A stretch of 51,365 nucleotides of DNA, taken from an uncultured Parabacteroides sp. GTDB lineage: Bacteria > Bacteroidota > Bacteroidia > Bacteroidales > Tannerellaceae. This document shows positions 26,466 through 35,405 of this stretch, in pieces. Location of the stretch: the NCBI GenBank assembly GCA_949295065.1, contig CASFJQ010000016.1:1-51365 (forward strand), given 5' to 3'. Below the pieces are notes generated by a model that was given only the letters and a program-made list of their open reading frames with translations, had not been told where the DNA came from and ran no database searches. A program made the position numbers and the translations under genes. Within the stretch, counting starts at the first letter, position 1. Every line of letters begins with the position of its first letter.

Positions 26466-27227
26466 TTATACATTCTTTAAATCGCCTAACGGATAAGCCG
26501 GGAACATATTCTCTTCCATCCACTGGTTTGCCTTTTCCGGAGACATTTTCCATCCCGAAGAACAAGTTGAAACAAATTCTACAACCGAAGTGCCTTTTCC
26601 TTCCATGGCATTCTCAAAAGCTTTGCGAAGCATTTTCTTAGCTTTGCGTACTGCCGCTGGTGTGTGAACGCTTTGGCGTGTCACTAAGCAAGTTCCATCA
26701 AGTTGAGCTAACAGATTGCTTATTTTCAGAGGATAACCGTTCAGCGTAACATCGCGTCCATAAGGGCACGTTGCTGTAACCATACCTTCCAAAGTTGTCG
26801 GCGCCATCTGACCTCCGGTCATACCATATATTGCATTGTTAATGAATATGATTACTATATTCTCACCTCGGTTTGCCGCATGTATTGTCTCTGCAGTTCC
26901 GATAGCTGCCAAATCTCCGTCACCCTGATAAGTGAACACCATCTTGTCCGGATTTAATCTTTTTGCAGCAGTGGCAACAGCCGGAGCACGTCCGTGAGCC
27001 GCTTCAATCCAGTCAATATCAATATAGTTATAAGCAAATACTGCACATCCAACAGGCGAAATACCGATGGTTTTTCCTTCGAGTCCCATTTCTTCAACCA
27101 CTTCAGAAATGAGTTTGTGAACAACGCCGTGGCTGCAACCCGGACAATAGTGCATTGGGTTGTCGTTCATTAATCTCGGCTTGCCGTAAACCAGATTTTC
27201 CGGTTTTATAATATCATTGAGTTCCAT
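26466..27227 (-). CDS. korB: 2-oxoacid:ferredoxin oxidoreductase, beta subunit (TPP-binding)
   Basis: Beta subunit that binds thiamine pyrophosphate. The 253 residues contain MHYCPGCSHGVVHKLI, GCAVFAYNYIDIDWIEAAHGRAPAVA, and the TPP motif YQGDGDLAAIGTAETIHAANRGENIVIIFINN, then GMTGGQMAPTT. Only two early cysteines (CPGCSHG) remain as candidate cluster ligands, so electrons probably pass through the KorD ferredoxin subunit. A 98-base gap with a CTTGTCAACT-type element separates it from the small upstream ORF. Confidence 0.93.
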   Translation of the reverse strand: MELNDIIKPENLVYGKPRLMNDNPMHYCPGCSHGVVHKLISEVVEEMGLEGKTIGISPVGCAVFAYNYIDIDWIEAAHGRAPAVATAAKRLNPDKMVFTYQGDGDLAAIGTAETIHAANRGENIVIIFINNAIYGMTGGQMAPTTLEGMVTATCPYGRDVTLNGYPLKISNLLAQLDGTCLVTRQSVHTPAAVRKAKKMLRKAFENAMEGKGTSVVEFVSTCSSGWKMSPEKANQWMEENMFPAYPLGDLKNV

Positions 27228-27266
27228 AACTTAATTCTTTTCTTTAATTACTAAGGCTATGTAAAC

Positions 27267-27323
27267 CTTGTCAACTTGTGTCTGAAGCCTTTCAACTATA
27301 TTGTTGAATAGCTTGCAAAACTT
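27267..27323 (+). repeat. Intergenic CTTGTCAACT element, copy B (inside the kor operon)
   Basis: CTTGTCAACT at 27267-27276, CTTTCAACT at 27289-27297 and GCTTGCAAAACTT at 27311-27323. Fills the gap between the small membrane protein gene and korB. Confidence 0.55.
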
Positions 27324-27325
27324 AA

Positions 27326-27508
27326 TTATTTATGAAAGAATCTCAGCAAATACTGAACCACACGCATTATGATTGCAGCGCCGGCGCAGCATAGAAAGAT
27401 TGTTTTGTCGGGCGACGAGAAACAGTATATATATGAAACAATTGCTGCAATGGCAAAAACCATAAACACCAAAGTCATAATCTCATCAGCTTTACTTCCT
27501 TTAGTCAT
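27326..27508 (-). CDS. Small two-helix membrane protein within the kor operon
   Basis: A 60-residue protein beginning MTKGSKADEIM, with two hydrophobic segments (TLVFMVFAIAAIVSYIYCF and TIFLCCAGAAIIMRVVQYLL) separated by SSPDK, ending RFFHK. It starts 4 bases after the korA stop and lies between korA and korB, so it is very likely translated with the enzyme. I know no function; a membrane tether for the cytosolic oxidoreductase is speculation. Confidence 0.75.
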   Translation of the reverse strand: MTKGSKADEIMTLVFMVFAIAAIVSYIYCFSSPDKTIFLCCAGAAIIMRVVQYLLRFFHK

Positions 27509-27512
27509 AATA

Positions 27513-28592
27513 TCAGAATAATTTTTCTTTTAAGGCATTCAACACTTCATCCGGAGTGAAAACAATACCGCCAAGACGTCCGAAATGTTCAACTTTCACC
27601 CTTCCGTTAACGGCAAGTCTGATATCCTCAACCATTTGTCCGGCATTAAGCTCAACAGAAAGCATACCTTTAACTTTGTCGGCATATTCTGAAATAACTT
27701 TGCTTGGGAACGGCCACAGTGTTATAGGTCTCAGCAAACCAAGCTTCAGGCCTTCTGCTCTTGCGTTTTCAACAACTTTCTGGCATATACGGGCTGAAGA
27801 ACCAAAAGCCACAAGCAGATATTCTGCATCGTCACAATGGAATTCTTCATATCTCACTTCGTTTTCTTCAATCACTTTATATTTTTTCTGGAAACGGATG
27901 TTGTTCTCTTCCATTTTCGCAGGGTCAAGTTCAAGTGATGTAATTACGTTTCTGTTGCGTTCCGGACGCTTTCCTCTTGCAGCCCAAGGGCATTGTTTGA
28001 TGATTTCTTCTTCTGTTCTTCTTTCGCGGAAAGGAGGAAGAACGACCTTTTCCATCATCTGTCCGATAATACCGTCCGCAAGTATTATAGCCGGATTGTT
28101 ATATTTAAAAGCAAGGTCAAATCCCAGTGCAACAAAGTCGGCCATTTCCTGTACTGATGAAGGAGCAAGGGTGATAAGTCTGTAGTCTCCATGTCCACCA
28201 CCTTTTACTGTCTGGAAATAATCTGCCTGGCTGGGCTGGATTGTTCCAAGTCCTGGGCCTCCTCGCATAACATTTACAATCAGGCAAGGAAGTTCAGCTC
28301 CCGCAATATATGAAATACCTTCCTGTTTCAGACTTACGCCAGGACTAGACGACGATGTCATAACAGCTTTTCCGGTGCTGGCTCCGCCATATACCATGTT
28401 TATTGCTGCAACTTCGCTTTCAGCCTGCAATACAACCATACCTGTTGTTTCCCAAGGCTTTTCAGCCATAAGAGTTTCCAGAACTTCTGATTGGGGAGTG
28501 ATGGGATATCCAAAATAGCCATCTGTTCCGTAACGGATTGCAGCATGTGCGATGGCTTCGTTTCCCTTCATTAGTTTTATATCTTCTGCCAT
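27513..28592 (-). CDS. korA: 2-oxoacid:ferredoxin oxidoreductase, alpha subunit
   Basis: Alpha subunit, 359 residues. Pyrimidine-binding domain: MKGNEAIAHAAIRYGTDGYFGYPITPQSEVLETL; then AVMTSSSSPGVSLKQEGISYIAGAELPCLIVNVMRGGPGLGTIQPSQADY, given here only to mark its extent at residues 75-130, and a C-terminal transketolase-C-like domain (LLVAFGSSARI, GLLRPITLWPFP). The subunit is not fused to gamma, unlike the pyruvate enzymes. With KorB, KorC and KorD it forms a complete four-subunit enzyme supplying acyl-CoA and reduced ferredoxin, or running in reverse in the reductive branch of the TCA cycle. Confidence 0.93.
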   Translation of the reverse strand: MAEDIKLMKGNEAIAHAAIRYGTDGYFGYPITPQSEVLETLMAEKPWETTGMVVLQAESEVAAINMVYGGASTGKAVMTSSSSPGVSLKQEGISYIAGAELPCLIVNVMRGGPGLGTIQPSQADYFQTVKGGGHGDYRLITLAPSSVQEMADFVALGFDLAFKYNNPAIILADGIIGQMMEKVVLPPFRERRTEEEIIKQCPWAARGKRPERNRNVITSLELDPAKMEENNIRFQKKYKVIEENEVRYEEFHCDDAEYLLVAFGSSARICQKVVENARAEGLKLGLLRPITLWPFPSKVISEYADKVKGMLSVELNAGQMVEDIRLAVNGRVKVEHFGRLGGIVFTPDEVLNALKEKLF

Positions 28593-28645
28593 AATTATTG
28601 CTTTTTATTGAAATAAGATGAAAAGCTTGAAGAAATAAGCTTTGA

Positions 28646-28879
28646 TTATATCTCTATTTTTTTCTTGTAAATAGTCAAACATCCGTCCGGACATACCAGT
28701 CCGCAACTTGCACATCCGATACAATTGTCGGGATTCTTCATATACACATAGTGATAGCCTTTGTTGTTGACCTCTCTTGGATGGAGTTCCAAAACATTGG
28801 CGGGACATGCAACCACACATAAGTTGCAACCTTTGCAGCGTTCAGTATTTACAACAACTGCTCCTTTTATTTTTGCCAT
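28646..28879 (-). CDS. korD: 4Fe-4S ferredoxin-type delta subunit
   Basis: A 77-residue protein with two 4Fe-4S cluster motifs, CKGCNLCVVACP at residues 15-26 and CIGCASCGLVCP further on. As the first gene of the operon, 53 bases before korA, it is the electron-carrying subunit of the 2-oxoacid oxidoreductase. Internal spacing between motifs (VLELHPREVNNKGYHYVYM) is typical of KorD/VorD subunits. A larger frame in another phase over this segment is a shadow. Confidence 0.93.
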   Translation of the reverse strand: MAKIKGAVVVNTERCKGCNLCVVACPANVLELHPREVNNKGYHYVYMKNPDNCIGCASCGLVCPDGCLTIYKKKIEI

Positions 28880-29040
28880 ATAATTATAGTTTGTTTGATT
28901 TTAGAGGAAACCAACATCCGTGGCAAAATTAGGTTCCCATCCCCGCACACTGCCGGAGAACTGTGTTTTTCGGCTGCTTTGCGGATGAACCGCCTGTTTG
29001 TCTATCGAAAAATTGAATTCCGCTAAACATTAGTTATAAA

Positions 29041-29073
29041 CAAATGTAACACTTTCTATTGTTGCCAAAGTTA
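29041..29073 (-). promoter_or_regulatory. Candidate kor operon promoter region
   Basis: Two TAnnTTTG boxes on the minus strand: TACATTTG (29048-29041) with TTTG 17 bases upstream (29069-29066), and TAACTTTG (29073-29066). Implied leader 155-185 bases. Which is used cannot be decided. Confidence 0.4.
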
Positions 29074-29804
29074 ATTAAAACTTTTTCAATTTGAAATCTA
29101 TTTTGATGAAGAAAAGAAAAAAAAACTTGTCTTTTTTTCAGAACAGTGTTGTGAATCAGTGAGTTTTATTTAATATTGAAATAATTACTATTTGTATGAC
29201 AAAATGGCATATTGTATTCTTGCTTTTTTTATTAAATTCAGCATTTTAGCTCTTAATTTAGACTAAAAATCCTTTTGTTTTAGATTGGTTAAAAAAATGA
29301 TTGCAATGTTTTCAGTAAACGATTACAATCGTTGCCTCAAGTCTTCTAAATGATTTTACTGTATGATTGCAATCATTGCCTGAAGTCATTGCAATCATTT
29401 TTTTAACAGTCGCTTCTTTTAGATAAAAGTACTGTTTTCTATGCTTAATTTACCACAAAAAACAAGCTTTTTTCATCTGGAATGACAAATTTCGTGACCA
29501 AAATCAGAATGTCGTTTTGATGATGATAATGTGAATAAGCTTTACATTATTTCCTGTTTCTATAAAATGATTCTAATGAATATTCTTTTCATGTAAGTTT
29601 TTATTTGATTTTACTTTCAATATGTATTTTCTGAATTTCGTGAGAGTGCTGGGTATTTGTTTTTTCTTCAATTTGTATAGGAATAATCGATTCTCGTGAA
29701 GTTAAAGTGACATAATGGCATATCAATATTTTATTATAGATAATGTTTTACATGCAAAGAGCCTATCTTTTACCATATGACTACTAAATTTATAAAATAA
29801 CAAA
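29074..29804. other. Long AT-rich non-coding region
   Basis: Part of the 1.2 kb gap between korD and the aldo/keto reductase gene. No credible coding frame on either strand. It contains the nested palindromes at 29288-29407, described separately. Otherwise I see nothing supportable. Confidence 0.6.
29288..29407. repeat. Perfect 21-base inverted repeat with nested dyads
   Basis: Arms 29288-29308 and 29387-29407 are exact reverse complements (core AAAATGATTGCAATG). Between them lie two imperfect direct repeats of about 24 bases (29320-29343 and 29364-29387), each holding a dyad, ACGATTACAATCGT and ATGATTGCAATCAT, followed by TTGCCT-AAGTC. There are four ATTGCAAT-like boxes in 110 bases, and a CAGTAAA / TTTACTG pairing. 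Function unknown. Confidence 0.8.
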
Positions 29805-29835
29805 GCAATCGGTGGACTTGCTCTCCACCGATTGC
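29805..29835 (-). terminator. Terminator downstream of the aldo/keto reductase gene
   Basis: GCAATCGGTGGA and TCCACCGATTGC form a perfect 12-base stem with a 7-base loop. The minus-strand tail TTTGTTATTTTAT is U-rich. It lies 270 bases after the gene ending at 30104. Confidence 0.7.
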
Positions 29836-30103
29836 CTCATAAAGAGTAAAGGTATATCGTCGAGTACATGGTAAACTGGAGGCGTAATCATAAGAAATCT
29901 GTTATAATTTCTCAAAATCTACTTTCCATTTTACTTTCTATACCGTTTCGTCTATTATGTACATATTTCTCAATAAAAAGCTTTGTATACAAATAATTTG
30001 ACATATTTTACATTTATTCTATTTGGCATTGTGTATTGTAAGTCGTTCGATCGGTATTGGTAGCAAACGACTACTAGTGTATTTCATAAGTTCTTTTTAT
30101 TGT

Positions 30104-30943
30104 TTACTTCCATCCCATAAACATATGTGTAGTTTTTGCGTCGTGATGGTTAAAGAATAGGCTTTTACCAGTATCAAGCGTACTTATAGCCGTCATATCT
30201 TCGACTGAAAGAGAGAAGTCGAAAATGTCGATGTTCTGTCGCATACGTTCGATGTGTGTAGATTTAGGAATTATAATTACACCACGCTGGATAAGCCATC
30301 GCAAAGCTATCTGTGCTATGCTTTTACCATATTTCATGCCGATTTCAGCTAACTGTATATTTGTGAAAAAACCGTTGCGTCCCTCTGCAAAAGGTCCCCA
30401 AGACATGATATGCGTGCCAAATTCCTCCATGATTCTCTGTGCTTCAATTTGCTGGTTGAATACATGGGTTTCCACTTGATTAATAGCCGGAACTATTTCC
30501 ATATTGCTGGCAATATCGATAAAATGATCAGGATAGAAGTTACTCACCCCGATGGCACGGAGCTTGCCTTCCTTATATGCTTCTTCCAACGCTCGGTAAG
30601 CGCCATAACGGTCGCAGAAAGGTTGGTGCAAAAGCATCAAATCGATATAGTCTGTCTGCAACTTGCGCAAACTTTCTTCAATAGAATTTTTTGCTTTCTC
30701 ATAACCGTAATTGGAAATCCATATTTTCGATACGATAAAGATATCTTTGCGGTCGATCCCACTTTTACGAACCGCATTACCTACACTTTCTTCATTGTGG
30801 TAAGCTTGTGCCGTATCAATCAAGCGATAACCTACTTGTAAAGCATCGCTTACACAACGTTCGCATTCAGTGGGCGAAATCTGATAGACGCCGTAACCTA
30901 TCAGGGGCATTTCTATGCCGTTGTTCAATTTTACTGTATTCAT
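30104..30943 (-). CDS. Aldo/keto reductase (2,5-diketo-gluconate reductase-like)
   Basis: NADPH-dependent carbonyl reductase, 279 residues from MNTVKLNNGIEMPLIGYG. This start gives an ATGA overlap with the flavodoxin stop; an ATG four codons earlier is possible. Catalytic tetrad: Asp and Tyr in LIDTAQAYHNEESVG, Lys in IFIVSKIW, His in LLHQPF. The NADP site is IPKSTHIERMRQNIDIFDF. The C-terminus (NHHDAKTTHMFMGWK) is typical of the AKR5-like group. It is the second gene of a two-gene unit with the exported flavodoxin. The physiological aldehyde or ketone is unknown. Confidence 0.92.
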   Translation of the reverse strand: MNTVKLNNGIEMPLIGYGVYQISPTECERCVSDALQVGYRLIDTAQAYHNEESVGNAVRKSGIDRKDIFIVSKIWISNYGYEKAKNSIEESLRKLQTDYIDLMLLHQPFCDRYGAYRALEEAYKEGKLRAIGVSNFYPDHFIDIASNMEIVPAINQVETHVFNQQIEAQRIMEEFGTHIMSWGPFAEGRNGFFTNIQLAEIGMKYGKSIAQIALRWLIQRGVIIIPKSTHIERMRQNIDIFDFSLSVEDMTAISTLDTGKSLFFNHHDAKTTHMFMGWK

Positions 30944-31506
30944 TTTTTTATCCATTTTTTGATTTCTTCAGGTTGTGCAGGCAGGCGAAGTCCCTTTCTG
31001 ATTTTTAATGAGTGATAGCCCTTCTTAAGGGTGGCATCGGCTTCTGACATTGGACTTTCATACGATGTACAGAAAGGTAGTATTACCTTATTAATTAATT
31101 GTTTGCTGTACTTGTCTAAAAATGTTCGGATTACAGCCGGCTCTTCGTGCCACCATATAGGAAAACCTATAAACACTGTATCGACTTTTGTAAAGTCAAT
31201 ATCAATAGGTTTGATAGCTGGGCGTAGAGATTGGTTTAGATGTTCCTGAGTACAACGGGACTGTTCGTTTGTCCAATCAACATCATCTGAAGAATAGGCT
31301 TGTTCAGGTATAAGTCTTATCATTTTTGCTCCCGTCACTTCGGCCAGTTGCTTGGCTGCAAGTTCGGTATTGCCGGAATGTGTGAAATACACGATTACAG
31401 ATTTCATGTTATTTTCAGTTTTTATTTGAGCTTTTGCTGTGTAGCTGCTTGTAACGGTAGCAGCCGCCGCCATTATTACAAGAAATTTTTTTAACATATT
31501 TATCAT
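30940..31506 (-). CDS. Exported flavodoxin-like protein
   Basis: FMN electron carrier or NAD(P)H:quinone-type flavoprotein, 188 residues. It has an N-terminal signal (MLKKFLVIMAAAATVTSSYTAKAQ after a possible upstream ATG), unusual for a flavodoxin. FMN phosphate loop VIVYFTHSGNTELAAKQL, IGFPIWWHEEPAVIRTFLD for the isoalloxazine-binding loop, and LPFCTSYESPMS. Flavodoxin_4-type. The signal peptide places it outside the cytoplasm if cleaved. It is divergent from the aldo/keto reductase at 31763 and overlaps the next gene by four bases. Confidence 0.88.
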   Translation of the reverse strand: MINMLKKFLVIMAAAATVTSSYTAKAQIKTENNMKSVIVYFTHSGNTELAAKQLAEVTGAKMIRLIPEQAYSSDDVDWTNEQSRCTQEHLNQSLRPAIKPIDIDFTKVDTVFIGFPIWWHEEPAVIRTFLDKYSKQLINKVILPFCTSYESPMSEADATLKKGYHSLKIRKGLRLPAQPEEIKKWIKK

Positions 31507-31547
31507 ATTGATATAGCTTTATTGATTGTACTGCGGTTATCTGTTTG

Positions 31548-31555
31548 CAAAGTTA
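31548..31555 (-). promoter_or_regulatory. Candidate -7 box for the flavodoxin unit
   Basis: TAACTTTG on the minus strand, 41 bases before the first ATG. -33 box not clear. Confidence 0.4.
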
Positions 31556-31719
31556 GAGAGCTACGTTCATTCTATTGGAATAAAAAATACGGCTTAAATT
31601 ACCATTTTTTCGGATAATGGATTTGTTGTTTATCTGTTTAAATATTGAACATATGTAAAAACCGAAATAAGTACAGTTTCAACCGAAAATCTTGTAAGAC
31701 TTTTCTGAACGCTCCTATC

Positions 31720-31727
31720 TAATTTTG
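31720..31727 (+). promoter_or_regulatory. Candidate -7 box for the aldo/keto reductase at 31763
   Basis: TAATTTTG matches TAnnTTTG, 35 bases upstream of the ATG. The -33 box is weak. Confidence 0.45.
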
Positions 31728-31762
31728 CAACATCAACAAAGAAAATCAAACAAATTAATAAA

Positions 31763-32776
31763 ATGAAATATAGAATATTAGGATTAAGTGGTTTGCGAGT
31801 GTCCTCAGTAGGGCTTGGTTGCATGGGCATGAGTCACGCTTACGGCGCACCTTCTGATAAACAGGAAATGACGAAACTTCTTGCTGAAGCAGTGGAGATG
31901 GGTTATACCTTTTTCGACACTGCTGAGGTATATGGTACGCCCGACTGTCCGCACCATAACGAAGAGCTTTTGGGCGAAGCTATGCGCCCTTACCGCAACC
32001 ACATTGTTCTTGCCACAAAATTCGGGTTGGCTTTTGGTGCGTCAGAATCCGCATTCCATCACGCACTAATACCCGATGCACGCCCAGAGATTATTCGCCG
32101 TTCAGTGGAAGCCTCGCTCCGTCGATTGCATACAGATTATATAGATCTTTACTATCAGCATCGTATAGACCCGTCAGTAGAACCTGAAATGGTGGCAGAG
32201 GTCATGTCCGCCCTTATCCGAGAGGGTAAGATCCTGCATTGGGGTATTTCTGAGGCAACCGAAGGATATCTGCGCCGTGCCCACCGTGTCTGCCCTGTGA
32301 CAGCAATACAGAACCGCTTTTCGATGATGGCACGTTGGCATGAATCGTTACTTCCCGTCTGTGAAGAACTCGGTATCGGTTTCGTAGCATACTCACCACT
32401 AGCCAATGGCTTGTTAACCAATTGCTATACAGTTGATACAAAGTTTGATCCAGCAACCGATTTCCGAGCCTCGATGCCTCAATACCGCTCGGAGAGCTTC
32501 GAGAAGAACCGCGCGCTGTTCTCCTTGCTCGAGCGTTTGGCGAACGAGCACCACGCTACAGCTTCGCAAGTTTCGCTGGCATGGATGATGAATAAGCGTC
32601 CACCTATTGTTCCCATACCCGGAACACGCCATTTGTGCCGTCTGAAAGAGAATATAGGTGCGGCAGACATTTATTTGACCGATGAGGAGGTGAGAGCAAT
32701 CGATACAGCCCTCGACAGTATGGAGATGAGCGAAGTATTCGGCGGGTCACCGATAAAAATTACAAGGAATATATAA
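31763..32776 (+). CDS. Aldo/keto reductase (AKR13/YakC-like)
   Basis: NADPH-dependent reductase of 337 residues. N-terminal MKYRILGLSGLRVSSVGLGCMGMS is the signature of the perakine-reductase-like branch. Tetrad: FFDTAEVYG (Asp, Tyr), IVLATKFG (Lys), YYQHRIDP (His). NADP site IPGTRHLCRLKENIGA. It differs clearly from the reductase at 30104, so it is not a recent duplicate. GC is higher than in the flanking core genes, with CGC/CGT arginine codons. It is 13 bases upstream of the alpha/beta hydrolase gene. Confidence 0.93.
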   Translation: MKYRILGLSGLRVSSVGLGCMGMSHAYGAPSDKQEMTKLLAEAVEMGYTFFDTAEVYGTPDCPHHNEELLGEAMRPYRNHIVLATKFGLAFGASESAFHHALIPDARPEIIRRSVEASLRRLHTDYIDLYYQHRIDPSVEPEMVAEVMSALIREGKILHWGISEATEGYLRRAHRVCPVTAIQNRFSMMARWHESLLPVCEELGIGFVAYSPLANGLLTNCYTVDTKFDPATDFRASMPQYRSESFEKNRALFSLLERLANEHHATASQVSLAWMMNKRPPIVPIPGTRHLCRLKENIGAADIYLTDEEVRAIDTALDSMEMSEVFGGSPIKITRNI

Positions 32777-32789
32777 ATAACAAATTAAT

Positions 32790-33893
32790 ATGATAAGGAT
32801 AATAATAACTGTGTTATTTGCGGCTATGGCCGTGTGTAACACATTAAAAGCACAGGATATGATGAAAGAGAACAAAGCATTCACGATGACTGATATGTCA
32901 AGTTTCAAAAGTCACAACAATAATCCGTGGGGTCTAGTCTATGCTGGAGCTATTACGGAAAACAAAGAAGGAGAAATAAACATTTGGCCAATTTCTTATG
33001 TACTGAATGGTTTGAAAATATCTGCGAATATCTATACGCCAGCTGGCTATGACAAGACAAAAAGTTATCCAGCACTTGTGGTGGCACACCCCAATGGTGG
33101 AGTAAAGGAACAGGTGGCAGGACTTTACAGTCAGCGACTTGCAGAGGCTGGTTATATTTGCCTTGCTTTTGATGCCGCTTATCAGGGGGCCAGCGAAGGT
33201 GAACCGCGCAATACGGATAAACCTGCTAATCGTATCGAAGACATCCGTCGTGCAGCTGATATTCTGATGCAATATCCCGGTGTAGACGCTAGTCGTGTAG
33301 GTATTCTTGGTATATGTGGTGGCGGTGGTTATACATTGGCCGCAGCACAAACCGACAAGCGTTTCAAGGCAGTGGCTACACTCAGTATGTTTAATAGCGG
33401 ATTGGTGCGCCGCAATGGTTTCCTAGATTCTCAAATCAATGACGTGCAGCAGCGTATGGCTGATGCCTGTGTAGCTCGCCAAAAAGAAGCGAAAGGTGAA
33501 GAGCCAGAATATGTGGGTGACATGAGCGGTATGACACCGGAGCAGGCTGCTAAGTTGCCGTTTGACCTATACCGCGACGGTTATGAGTATTACCTCCAAA
33601 GCCATGTACACCCAAATTCGACTTTCCGCTACACTAAGAGTAGCCTTATGGATTTGATGGCGTTTGATGCTAGTGAGGGAATGGTTCTCATCAACCAGCC
33701 ACTTTTGATGATTGCTGGAAGTATCGCCGACACGTTCTATATGACCGAGCAGTGTTATAGTAAGGCAACTGGTACACAACGTAAGGAGCTGTTCCTTATT
33801 CCTGGTGCGACGCATATCAAGACTTATTATGTACCGGAATATGTTGATCAGGCGGTAGACAAGCTGGCGGCGTTTTTCAATGAAAATCTTTGA
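32790..33893 (+). CDS. Exported alpha/beta hydrolase (dienelactone-hydrolase-like)
   Basis: A 367-residue serine hydrolase with signal peptide [22 protein letters not shown]. The fold begins with [32 protein letters not shown]; the nucleophile elbow is [16 protein letters not shown], with Cys in the place of Ser as in dienelactone hydrolase. A late Asp (GSIADTF) and His (PGATHIKTY) complete a triad. The Cys nucleophile and lack of lipase features suggest small lactone or ester substrates; inferred only. In the island it pairs with a reductase and an AraC regulator. Confidence 0.87.
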   Translation: MIRIIITVLFAAMAVCNTLKAQDMMKENKAFTMTDMSSFKSHNNNPWGLVYAGAITENKEGEINIWPISYVLNGLKISANIYTPAGYDKTKSYPALVVAHPNGGVKEQVAGLYSQRLAEAGYICLAFDAAYQGASEGEPRNTDKPANRIEDIRRAADILMQYPGVDASRVGILGICGGGGYTLAAAQTDKRFKAVATLSMFNSGLVRRNGFLDSQINDVQQRMADACVARQKEAKGEEPEYVGDMSGMTPEQAAKLPFDLYRDGYEYYLQSHVHPNSTFRYTKSSLMDLMAFDASEGMVLINQPLLMIAGSIADTFYMTEQCYSKATGTQRKELFLIPGATHIKTYYVPEYVDQAVDKLAAFFNENL

Positions 33894-33976
33894 TGTTTAC
33901 AAAATAATGATAACCAAACTGATGATACTATCTGCGTCCTGTTGTGTAACATATCGGAGATTTCGGTATTTATAAT

Positions 33977-33984
33977 TATTTTTG
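33977..33984 (+). promoter_or_regulatory. Candidate -7 box for the AraC-type regulator
   Basis: TATTTTTG matches TAnnTTTG, 19 bases upstream of the ATG. Confidence 0.35.
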
Positions 33985-34003
33985 TCTTAAAGGATTATTT
34001 TGT

Positions 34004-34810
34004 ATGGAAGAATGGAAAGATATTATCGTTGTTGATTCGCTTGGTATAGTAAAAACGGACATCGAAGAGCAATACTTGTCGCACCTGCTTTGCATGGGCG
34101 GTACATGTCGTTTCTTCTTCAACGGACAGGAGTTCGAGTTACATGAAGGTGACCTAAGCATTATTCGTCGTCGTTCTTTAGTGGAGAAAATACACCCGTC
34201 CGTAGACTTTCAGTGTAAGATTATTTATGCCAAACCAGCTTTTATCGAGTTGAGCACGCCGCAAAGTAACTATGCTATGAAAGGACAGCTTTCTCTTTTC
34301 AATAATCCGGTTATCCACCTCACGCCCGAACAGCAGATACTCTGCCGTCGTGATTTTGATATTCTGGAACAGCGTGTAAATGATACCGGACACCTGTTTT
34401 ATCGTGAAACGGTGATTAATGCCATGCAAACAGCCATACTCGATTTCTTCGATTTCCATGCCCGTATCTATGGTCACACGGATATATCTACACAGAACGC
34501 TTCTATCATGAGCCGCTTCCTCGCGATGTTGGAAGAAGGTACATATCGTGAACACCGGGAGGTAAGTTATTATGCCGACCGTCTGTGTGTCACCGCAAAA
34601 TATTTGTCCGAAGTGTCGAAAAAAGTAAGTGGATATGCTGCTAACTATTGGATAAACCGCTATACTATACTTGATATTTCCCGACAGTTGCGAAACAAGT
34701 CTCTGACATTCGTGCAAATTTCCGATATGTTCTGCTTTTCGTCACCGACCTATTTTAGCCGTTATGTACAACAGAATTTAGGTGTAAAGCCATCGGATTA
34801 CAGGGAATAG
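34004..34810 (+). CDS. AraC-family transcriptional regulator
   Basis: A 268-residue regulator with an N-terminal cupin-like sensor half (LLCMGGTCRFFFNGQEFELHEGDLSIIRRR) and a C-terminal AraC DNA-binding domain: ADRLCVTAKYLSEVSKKVSGYAANYWINRYTI, then QISDMFCFSSPTYFSRYVQQNLGVKPSDYR. Its position between the two plus-strand enzyme groups, with its own terminator, suggests it controls this cluster and perhaps the divergent flavodoxin unit. Effector unknown. Confidence 0.93.
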   Translation: MEEWKDIIVVDSLGIVKTDIEEQYLSHLLCMGGTCRFFFNGQEFELHEGDLSIIRRRSLVEKIHPSVDFQCKIIYAKPAFIELSTPQSNYAMKGQLSLFNNPVIHLTPEQQILCRRDFDILEQRVNDTGHLFYRETVINAMQTAILDFFDFHARIYGHTDISTQNASIMSRFLAMLEEGTYREHREVSYYADRLCVTAKYLSEVSKKVSGYAANYWINRYTILDISRQLRNKSLTFVQISDMFCFSSPTYFSRYVQQNLGVKPSDYRE

Positions 34811-34838
34811 CTTAATTTCTTATATCCAAATATATTAG

Positions 34839-34873
34839 AATCGGTAAAAATTGTAGTTTTTACCGATTTTTTT
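34839..34873 (+). terminator. Terminator after the AraC-type regulator
   Basis: AATCGGTAAAAA pairs with TTTTTACCGATT around a 6-base loop, followed by TTTTT. It isolates the next three genes. Confidence 0.88.
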
Positions 34874-34876
34874 GTC

Positions 34877-34907
34877 TTGCCAAATTTAGTTAGTACCATT
34901 ACATTTG
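34877..34907 (+). promoter_or_regulatory. Promoter of the NTF2-like / cupin-CMD / hydrolase unit
   Basis: TTGC at 34877-34880, a 19-base spacer, and TACATTTG at 34900-34907, ahead of the ATG at 34936. Confidence 0.6.
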
Positions 34908-34935
34908 TGATAATTTAATTAATAATCAGAGCAAT

Positions 34936-35388
34936 ATGAAATCATTGGTCATTACGGTATTCATGCTACTTGCTTTAGCTGTTGGTTCAAATGCACAGGA
35001 GCATCAGAGAGTATTTACTTCCGAAGAGCAGGTAATAGTTGATTTATCGAACAACAAATGGAAATGGATGTCTGAAAAGAACGTGGATAAGTTGGCAAAG
35101 TTGTTCCATGAAAACTCGCAATTCGTTCACATGGGTGGTTATTGGGGCAAGCAACAGGAGTTGGAAACTATCCGCACGGGAGGTATTTGGTATAAGAAAG
35201 CCGAAATACACGATGTGCAGGTGAAGTTTGCTGCAGGAACAGCAACGATTTACAGCCGGATTCATCTGAACTCGGTAGTTGGTGGCAATTCCGTGCGTTT
35301 TCCTTTCATCGTTACGGAAGTGTATGTTATGGAAAATGGAAAATGGCAACTATCTTCGCTTGCCTTTACAAAAACTTTAGGTGAATAA
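34936..35388 (+). CDS. Exported NTF2-like (SnoaL/DUF4440-type) protein
   Basis: A 150-residue protein with signal MKSLVITVFMLLALAVGSNAQ and an NTF2-like cone-shaped domain: DLSNNKWKWMSEKNVDKLAKLFHENSQFVHMGG, then ATIYSRIHLNSVVGGNSVRF and ENGKWQLSSLAFTKTL. The family includes isomerases, dehydratases and scaffolding proteins; none can be assigned here. It is first in a three-gene operon, 17 bases before the cupin-CMD gene start. Confidence 0.88.
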   Translation: MKSLVITVFMLLALAVGSNAQEHQRVFTSEEQVIVDLSNNKWKWMSEKNVDKLAKLFHENSQFVHMGGYWGKQQELETIRTGGIWYKKAEIHDVQVKFAAGTATIYSRIHLNSVVGGNSVRFPFIVTEVYVMENGKWQLSSLAFTKTLGE

Positions 35389-35405
35389 TCTGATTGAAAA
35401 CACGT

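Noticed and set aside
29288-29407. A CRISPR array
   Set aside because: Only two imperfect 24-base direct repeats, internally palindromic, with one spacer-like gap and no cas genes nearby.
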